Assembly (NCBI GenBank): GCA_964036195.1
Contig: OZ038451.1
Span: 5,770,529-5,834,528, forward strand
DNA length: 64,000 nucleotides
Reading direction: 5' to 3'
Source of the DNA: Sphaerolaimus hirsutus
Lineage: Eukaryota; Nematoda; Chromadorea; Monhysterida; Sphaerolaimidae
Shown: piece after piece, positions 56,426-64,000 of the stretch
Layout: every line of letters begins with the position of its first letter
Position numbering within the stretch: the stretch's first letter is position 1
Made by a program: the position numbers and the translations under genes
The notes under the pieces: generated by a model
What the model was told of the DNA's origin: nothing
Database searches by the model: none
What the model saw: the letters and a program-made list of their open reading frames with translations, nothing else

Positions 56426-57027
56426 CTGATTTTTTGAAGTCGGTTTAATAGGCTTGCGCCCCACAGTGAAATATACTCACTGTCATCACATTGCATTGCT
56501 TTCACTATCGCTGAATTTATGCCATACTTGTCGTCACTTTGTTCATCAGAATACTGTAATATTGCCGATAAAGCATGCGATTACTTTATATCGGATCAGA
56601 TCACCATATCCGCATACAGCTGACAATACGTGAAAAATGGGAGCGGGCAGTAGGCGCATGAAATAGTGCGCCTTCTGTGTGTCGTGATGGGAACTTTACG
56701 CTATAATTGGATCTGGGCCCAGGCATCGCGTACTTCACTTGTATGCCTGGACCCAAATTAACCTTAACAGCGCGCACTGCTCATTTCATCTGGCTTCAAT
56801 GTATCACAACTGCAGAACTCAAGCTCAGTAAATCGGCCCGCTTCAATACCTATAAATAAAGCCAATCAGAATGGTATCAGCCTCCCGTTTTGCAATATAT
56901 GCGGCCGGCATCAATCAACCCTCTATCACTTCACAAATATCTGCGCTCGTGTGTTTTTTCGGCCGCCCGCCCCGGAAATACGCGAATATGTAAATTGATC
57001 CTAAATTGAGCCCCGCGCCCGCTCGAA

Positions 57028-57513
57028 CTGGGGCCGGATCCAATTTGAAGGAAAGGCGCGCGTAGGGCGCCCGGCACAAGGGTAAGCGCATTCACAGGAA
57101 AAATGGGTTTGTAATGCGCGGTGAAGTGTCGTGACGCGTTTTCAGATGTGCAGTGTGTGAAAACACCTCACTGCACCTACAGATGCTTCATGAAGCCTCA
57201 CGGAGCATGCAAAGTAGGCTGCAATTACCTATTTGTGAAGTGCACTTCACGAATTTTGGCCGTCGAAATGATAAGTGAAGCGTGTGGAAGACAGTTCACC
57301 TCAAATCTCGTGAAGCGTGTGGAAGTGTGTGGAAGTGTCATCACAAAGGTTTCCTTCACACTTCACGAACATATTTTCGCAGGGATCACATTACGTACAG
57401 GGATCACATCACATGACGTGCACAATTTCAGCGCTTAATTTCGCATGCTTAATTTCAGCGCATTTCGCGCGTCGGGCGCCTTACCTTCAAATTGGATTTG
57501 CGCCCTGGCACCG
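57028..57513. mobile_element. Foldback MITE with GATCCAATTTGAAGG ends
   Basis: GATCCAATTTGAAGGAAAGG with GCGCGTAGGGCGCCC pairs with CGCGTCGGGCGCCTTACC and TTCAAATTGGATTTGCGCC. The inside is made of GTGAAGTGTCGTGACGCG/GTGTGGAAGTGTGTGG blocks. Confidence 0.65.
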
Positions 57514-58507
57514 CCCCCCAAAAATGAATGGCATTTAGGGTCGGCGCGCGGTAGAAAAGAGGGATTGCTCAAAAATCGTAGCTCGGCGGCAATAAAACAT
57601 GCATGATAGGCCGCTACCCCTCTGCTATTCGATAGGGTCATTTATAAGGCTACTTACACCCGATATGATAGGGATGAAAACGGACCCACATCTCGGGATT
57701 GGATTCGCGCAAAATTGCCATTGTGATTGGCGTAGTTAGTGATTGAATGGCGCTGGCGCCATTTGAAAGGCGCCATGTTTTGTTCGAGTAGTTTATGATT
57801 TTTTCCCAATTAATTAACTGTGGCGCTATGTGCGCCTGCGTCTATTGCACTTCGGTAGTGTCATTTTTGCTGTTTTCAATCACTAAATTGTATTTTTTTT
57901 CAAAGCGATAGGTCGCTTCATTTGTTCTTTTTCCATGATTGAAAAGTGAATTTGCCGCACTCTTGTAAAGCGATATAATAAATAAATATAATAAAAAAAC
58001 CCATTCATATTTTCAATCGCAACCACAAGCAACAACAAATAGTAAAATAGTGTGCCCAAAATCATAGATGAGCAATTTGCATGTTTCCATATTCCCAATT
58101 TCCATTGGCATCATGCACTCGGAGTGGGCGGAGCCTATGGATGCACATGCATTTCCTTCTTCTGTCTTCATGCATTTCCCTCCCTTTTGCTTGCAGTCGG
58201 TTTCATGCGCTTGAAAGGGATGAGACCTATTATGGGCTAGGTATTACTGTAATTAGTGAGATTTTAATGCAAGGTCTTTTTTGGAGGATTTTAAGTGTTT
58301 TATATAAACTGTTCTATATATTTAAGATATCCTGATTATTTTTGATCACTCATTAGTTCTCATATCAATATCTGACAACATTTCACGAGAAATATCATTC
58401 TTCAATGGCCACCCTTCAAAACCTACCATATACCCACTAAAAAACCCCCCACACTCCAGCCTATCAACCCCATCTAACAACCCCAAATCTCACCAAAATC
58501 CACTAAA

Positions 58508-60228
58508 ATGCAATCATTCGCCAACATCGAAACCCTGATCCAAATGAAGTCGCCCCCGACGTCTGAAAGTGGCGCCGGCGGCAGAAACGATGCCGCCGCT
58601 GCGCTGAGCGGCCGCAGTCAGCAGCAGCAGCATAATGCTCTGCTCGCCAGTGCAGTCGGGCTGCCCGCTTTTTTGGGCAATAATGGTGGGTTGGGGGGTC
58701 CTGGATAGTGTTAAGGTGTTGACATATGATGAGCTATTATATGAACTTGAAAGTCTAAAAAATATCAATATGTGGCGGTATAGATAGTACCGTATTTCTC
58801 CTAATGGAAGAGCGTTGTTCTATTCTTTTCGACATTTTTTGCCCGCCGTTCTATTGGAGGCTGCCGTTTTATTTTTTACGTGGCTGAAAAAACTGCCGTG
58901 CAGGTATGCCGTTCTGTTAGACGGAATACGGTAACGGTCTTTCTGTGATCAAAATGATAGTTGAAGATTGCTTTTGTAAACGGCACACGGGTTTCTGCGA
59001 ACGGAAAGCTTTCGCATGTGTTCAAATGCAATCGCGCATAGCATCGCACTGCAGACACATAACGACCACTCACAAAGTGAAGACATTTTTCCATCTAAAA
59101 ACTCCAAGGAATTGAAAAGCCTACTGGAATCCACTCACAACATCAAATTTCCTACACTTTTCCAACCCCCCCCCCCCACCAGGCGCAAGCGACACCTCAA
59201 CAACAACCCCCAGCGTCACATCAGCCTCCCTGGGCGCATCACCCCCCTCAACAGTGGGGGGTAACGGGGGGGAGTCCACCGCCAGCGCCCTACTAGCCAG
59301 GGCGGGCCTTCTTAGGGCGCACCATTTGGCACTGTTCCACGCGGGGGTGCTGGCGCCCGACGCCCTACTTAGGGCGCAGGGCTTGCTGCAGCACCAGCAG
59401 GGTGTAGGGCAGGGGTTGTTGCAGCAACACAGCCAGATGCTCGGCGGTGCTGGGCAGGGAGCATTGGATCAGGTATTTTTGGCGGTTTTGGGCTTGGGGG
59501 GTTGATTTTTTTGGTGTTTTCTTTTGGGGGGGGGGGGGGTTCGGGGTTTGGGCGGTGTGAAGTTTGAGTGTGCGACTTGAATTTTGACGGAATCTTTAAA
59601 GATGTGGAAAAATGGTTTGAATTGTTTACTCACATTGTAATAAGGCCCTTGTTTTTTCTTGAATTCTTCCTGGCGGCTTGAGAATTTCCAGTTTGCATGT
59701 GCAAATCAGTTTGCAGAAGCCGCTGTTCATTTCATTTCCCTGTTCATCAAGGTACCTAACTATTTCAATTTTAGAAAAAAAACAACAACATTTTTTGGCT
59801 TCAGTCTCAAATTAACAGTTTCAGTCGGACGAAAGGGCCGCTAGCAGCGACGCGGACAGTACGGACGGCGAGAGAAACAAATCCGACACTACAGATGGTT
59901 TGCAGGTCCGTTTCTCTCGATTTGGCAGCGTGCCAAGTTTACGTGTGGGTGCACGACTATTATGCTTCAAGCGGCAGGGTTTTTTCCTAAAAGTTAACGG
60001 TCGCTCCGAATAGATAAATCTGTTTTTGGCGTTTTTCCGCTTTCTGCAAAGCAAAAGCTCCAAAGATAAATCAAACGTACAAATCGGTCTGGTCGAATCT
60101 CCGAGATTTTTTAAATTTTTGCAAAAATGTGAAAACGTGTTTTACAGGACTCCACGAGAACGTGCGCCGATGCACAGGAACTCGGTGGCAAACGTAACGT
60201 GTCGCACAATGGACAGCAGAGCTTTAAC
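58508..60228 (+). CDS. Unrecognised low-complexity protein, four 5' exons, partial
   Basis: Exons: 58508-58685, 59183-59472, 59825-59905, 60148-60228; phases 1,0,0,0 agree, donors GTGGGT, GTATTT, GTCCGTTT and GTTAAA. The 210 residues begin MQSFANIETLIQMKSPP, then a Gly/Ala/Gln-rich stretch (SQQQQHNALLASAVGLPAF), Ser/Thr-rich TSTTTPSVTSAS, a Leu/Ala/Gln helix-like region (ALLARAGLLRAHHLALFHAG, LLQHQQG) and an acidic Ser/Asp block (ERAASSDADSTDGERNKSD). This is the style of the N-terminal activation or repression region of a developmental transcription factor, but no DNA-binding domain is in the window, so the name cannot be given. The gene would continue beyond 64 kb through a first long intron. 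The last exon is the least certain. Confidence 0.55.
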
Positions 60229-62278
60229 GTTAAAACTGGTCGGTCAACGTTTTTTCTTCATTCGTGTGTTTCCGATGTAATTTTCATGTACATGTGGACC
60301 TTGTCAACTAAGAAGTTTAATGTTACGTTAAAAGTTGCGGTACCCCGTGCGAGCAAAATTTAAACAATTCGCAATCATTTTTATTCAAAATCTTACTTAT
60401 ACCACTTTACTCGTCACTTGACACTTGACAAGCCCACTTAACACGCCCCATGTCCTACTGTATTCCATTCGCATTTAACTGTAATCTATCCTAGATCAAA
60501 TTATAATCCATCACGCGTGCCCAAGTCCGATCCAAGTGTCAAATCGTACAGCTAAACGGCTAAAGTGCCTTTTTCTGCCCACCTCGCAAACTAAAGTGCG
60601 CGAAATTGCTATCAATAAGTCGCTTCAAACCAGGGGCCAATTCCCCCGGGGGCCCTTTTGAGTTGACTGGAAATGAATGCGTGTTTAGAGGGGCGCGGCT
60701 TTTCATGGGCTGACATGATGCCGCAAATTGAGCCGCTACCGTAATTTGGCGATTTGGGGGGTTTTGATTGTGACAAAATTTGATGGGATGGGGGGTGGGG
60801 GTTAATGAAACTGAGTTTTTGCTGTAAAATGCTTCGCGTATTAAAAGTCTTATTTAAAGGCCTATTAATCGCGTTTGATACTTTGTATGGTAATAACGCC
60901 AAAGGAATTTATAAATCTACCTAAATATATTCACCCACTATCATTTTATTTGTATGCGTATTCACACTTTTTCCAGTGTGCGAGATGGGCGATGGAGGTT
61001 ATCATTCACAATCACTGGATTACTGTAGCTTGTATCTGCTTATCTCACAAGATCATTCTATTATAAGAATGCCGCTCGGCCTTACTTTGACTGATGTATT
61101 CCGCTGTATTCCCAAAAGGCGTGAACTCTCAATTCGCTTAGATCACATGGAAACGCGTGCACACGCCTCAGATGATACGGTATCATGCGAAATTGGCTTC
61201 CATGCGTTTCATGCTTCTTATTTCTTATCATTTCCGCCATTTTTACGTGTCCGCTGGCAAATTGGAATTGGGGCGTGGCATGAAATTGAATGATGGTCGA
61301 TTGAAATGTGGCGCCGTTTACTGGGCGCATGCATAATGAAATTGCGCCAAGATCGACCGTTTACGCATGTGATACACTCATCTATTAATCGCGGGGTGGG
61401 GCAGCCGTTATGACGGCTTAACACAATTAGCATGGCGTTTACCGCGGCGAGCGGCTGAATAATTGCCGCCGCCCGACGCCCTCCGGCTGTCGCGACGGCA
61501 CAATTGATATATACGTCATTGTGCCGCGGCGGCTGCAAGCGGCATGATATGATTGGGCCCGCGTGCATGACACCTGGAGCCAAATTCAGTTTGAATGTAA
61601 AGCGGTTGACACGCGATTAAGTGCACGACAGTATGAAAGTGTGTGCTGCGCACTGTAAAGTGTTAGGTAAAGTGACAAATGTCATGTAAAATGTCTTTAT
61701 GAACTTGTCAAGTGGCACGCAAAATGTCAAATGTTCAGTAATAAAATTCTTTCTTTCTGCATTTTTATTGACATTACATTCGAGGATTTGACACTTGACT
61801 TCACAGGCGGCACTGCCCAGGGTGTGCTAACAAAATGTGCTTACTATCTTTCGGGCGCCTTACACGCGCCTTATTACGTTCCAATTAAATCTGCCCCCTG
61901 CATGCATTATCCATATTGGCTGGTTCATGCAAATTGGGCCATTTCCAAACAGCTAAAATTGGCTTGAATCAGTGCATTTCGATGAACGATTGAATTGTTG
62001 ATCGGCCAGTGAGTCAATCAATCATTTTGATGTAATAGTTGATCTGGTGTAAATCTGGGGGCCCCTAAACGTGTTTAATTGCCTCGCCCACGCCACATTG
62101 AATGCGTAATTTGATTGGCTTAACAATTGCGAACTGATATGCGTGGTTTACATGCGATGCCATATTTACATGATAGTAATTTATGGTAACTGTGGGCGTG
62201 ATTTGATTGTATTTACCTAGCTCAATTGTGTGATTGAGGGATGATTAATGATTTGATGGGTGAACATTTTCTTCAATT
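60229..62278. other. Long non-coding stretch, few repeats
   Basis: Mostly single-copy, with many GATTTGATTG/TTAATTG and GCGGCGGC-like words; it may be intronic regulatory DNA of the preceding gene. A foldback MITE is at 61640-61815. No exon seen. Confidence 0.4.
61640..61815. mobile_element. Foldback MITE, TGTAAAG family
   Basis: GCGCACTGTAAAGTGTTAGG...CACTTGACTTCACAGGCGG with TGTCATGTAAAATGTC and an AT-rich loop. Confidence 0.55.
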
Positions 62279-63175
62279 AGAGACCACACGCTAGTTGACA
62301 TCAAAATTCGTGTCAACTAAATTTAACTAAATTTTGGTTAATTATGTGATTTCAAATTTTTATACAGTGATAGAATCTACCTAAATAGTTGATGTTATGT
62401 GTCGGGTTGGCCGATGTTTTTTTTAAAAAAACATGACGTCCGAAATGTTTTTTTTTTTAAAAAAACATCGGCCAAAATTTTTAGTACTAAGCACTAGGTA
62501 TTTTGCAAAATTTTTGCGCGCAAGCGCGCAATTTCACACACAAATTGACATTGGTGGTTGTTTTCATTGGTTTTGTTGCATTTTTAGTATCAAAACATCC
62601 ATTTCTATGCGCTACCATGGGTGAATAAGCCGACATATGTCGCTGTAATATATAATATTGAGGTAATGTGCTTCCATGTACCTCCACAGTGTGTAACTTC
62701 ACTCCCAAAGTAACAACCTCCTTTTATAACCTTGTTTGATCACCATTCCGTGCCAAACTTTACCTGAAGTCACGAACATTCGACTATAAGGCGATATACG
62801 AACGATATGTTGACGAAAAATGGATATTTTTGACACAAATCACCACTTATAATGCTATCCCATGGCTCCACAGCCATTATATGGTCATATTTAACATCAC
62901 AGAGTATTGCCAGTGTCTGATATACCTATATATGTTGACACTAGGTCATATCTGGGAGCTTTTAAAAAAAAACGTTTTTTTTTAAAAAAACGTTGTTTTT
63001 TTAAAAAAAAACGTTGTTTTTTTTTAAAAAAAACATCGAGTTAAAAAAAAACGTTTTTTTTCCAACCCTAGTTATGTGCACTTAATGTTCATGGTGGTGT
63101 TTAATGTTTGTGTTTTTTTTAGTTGACATTAAGTTTGACAACGAATTTGCGATGTCAACTAGTGTGTGTGGGCCA
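62279..63175. mobile_element. Harbinger-type element with nested hAT, ATT duplication
   Basis: CCACACGCTAGTTGACATC near the left and GATGTCAACTAGTGTGTGTG near the right; ATT at 62276-62278 and 63176-63178. The hAT at 62402-63070 is inserted inside. Confidence 0.72.
62402..63070. mobile_element. hAT MITE, poly-T/AAAACG family (copy 7)
   Basis: TCGGGTTGGCCGATG...CCAACCCTA with exact 8-bp duplication GTTATGTG at 62394-62401 and 63071-63078. Very similar core to copies 2, 3 and 5. Confidence 0.93.
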
Positions 63176-63178
63176 ATT

Positions 63179-64000
63179 TAAGTGCAATCAAGTCTGAATT
63201 GACAAATATTTACCTCCCTAACAAACCTTTGCCATTTATTTCCCCATTCAATACCATAATCTAATTGGAAAATATCAAGTTAATGGCAAATGACAACAAA
63301 ACACTTTTACGAAATTGCCATTTTGCACCTCCATTGATGGGGTCAGTAAACTGGCTTCCAATGGTCATAACCCATCGGCAATAAAATTCTGTGAAAATTG
63401 GTCCTTACTTATTTGTCCTGTCGTGTTAATTTGACTTTCGCGCACAAATTGTGTACTTGTTCAAGTTAGGTAGTTTATATTTAATAGCGGCTGTGATTTT
63501 GTCGAATGAATTTTGGGTTGGCGTTTGCGCGATTTGTATTTATTTTGCGGCTATTAATTTACATTTACATTTACCGTAATTGTCCGAATGGATAAATGGC
63601 TGTGTTTTTTATAAGGGAATTTGGGGCGGGTGAATTTAAGCATGCGCCTGTATTCAAACAGGGGACCCATGCTTTTGATGTTAGAAACTTGCAGAGTTTG
63701 TGCTGGGAATGTTGCATACTGGGAAATAGCATGAATATAAATTGAGTGGTCTCAAATGTGCATATCACTGGAAGGGGGGGCAATGTAAATGAATAAAACG
63801 TGAATGACCCTTCCCGTTAAAAAATGCTACCCTTGAATACCCCCCCCCGTCTTAGCCAAGGTAGGGAAATAACGAGGGAATCCCGATCGGTAACCTTACC
63901 GATCGAGAGCTTACCGATCGGAAGGTTACCGATCGCTATACTCTCGAAATAACGCAGGTAAATACACATCACTAATACGATTTTTAAGTGCAAGCTGAAA
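63179..64000. other. Non-coding right edge
   Basis: AT-rich single-copy DNA, then a short C-run of the CCGTATT type (about 63826-63850) and a cluster of TTACCGATCG palindromes at 63880-63940. No exon seen. Confidence 0.4.

Larger units (their letters stand above)
52851..58507. other. Gene-poor region with scattered MITEs
   Basis: Mostly single-copy AT-rich DNA. Recognisable repeats: 53385-53540 (GTGACAAG hairpin), 56041-56425 (TGTAAAATGTCATG foldback), 57028-57513 (hairpin with GTGAAGCGTGTGGAAG). One GC-rich stretch at 53154-53260 follows an acceptor-like CCAATCGCAG and is open for 36 codons (GVAKSVTRLQTHF...), but nothing confirms it as an exon. 58380-58507 (C-rich, no ATG) is probably the 5' leader of the next gene. 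Confidence 0.4.

Overview
This is metazoan nuclear DNA. It holds widely spaced, GC-rich coding exons with conserved intron phases inside AT-rich introns packed with DNA transposons and MITEs. There are no bacterial operons, CRISPR arrays or rRNA genes. The adenylosuccinate lyase exons carry motif variants ([28 protein letters not shown]) that remind me of nematode orthologues, and many splice donors run into a T-rich stretch as in nematodes. An ecdysozoan with nematode-like affinity is my best guess, held with low confidence.

Genes, left to right: (1) the 3' end of a PIF/Harbinger transposase gene (+, 343-833) in a Harbinger copy that continues off the left edge; (2) the 5' half of adenylosuccinate lyase (ADSL, -, seven exons, 4978 down to 1736; the rest lies off the left edge); (3) a full SNX13-type sorting nexin (-, 22 exons, 26535 down to 9861, about 992 aa) with N-terminal membrane segment, PXA, RGS, PX and Nexin_C; (4) an unrecognised small gene (+, about 28.3-34.27 kb) that starts about 1.7 kb from the SNX13 start codon, head to head with it; (5) a full replication protein A 32 kDa subunit gene (RPA2, -, eight exons, 46654 down to 37861, 278 aa), convergent with gene 4; (6) a 12-kb transposon-rich gap; (7) the 5' part of an unrecognised low-complexity, possibly regulatory gene (+, 58508-60228 and onward past the right edge). 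The genes share no pathway: purine synthesis, endosomal sorting/G-protein signalling, and DNA replication.

Mobile DNA dominates. At least 13 hAT-type elements are delimited by 8-bp target duplications (11 exact). Their ends are nearly the same (TAGGGTT..., or CAGGGGT in one family), but each family is filled with a different short repeat (TTTTAAAACG, GATATC-type, GGGATC-type, CGGTTC-type, GGTACGGTA-type). PIF/Harbinger MITEs have 3-bp ATT/TTA/AAT duplications. Two TA-flanked Tc1-like families are present. G-rich hairpin elements (CCGTATT...), two tRNA-derived SINE copies and several foldback families also occur. Nesting is up to three deep.

The most interesting system is a foldback MITE family with terminal repeats of the type GTGCCA(A/G)TCC whose insertions duplicate CWG. 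Four insertions lie exactly between coding exons (ADSL introns 1 and 4, SNX13 intron 12, intron 4 of gene 4). The element's own GT and the duplicated CAG then make an intron. In ADSL intron 4 the duplicated target is CTG, which leaves an apparent GT...TG intron. Splice donors across the window are also unusual: no GTAAG in 43 assigned introns, and GTCCG/GTCGG in nine.
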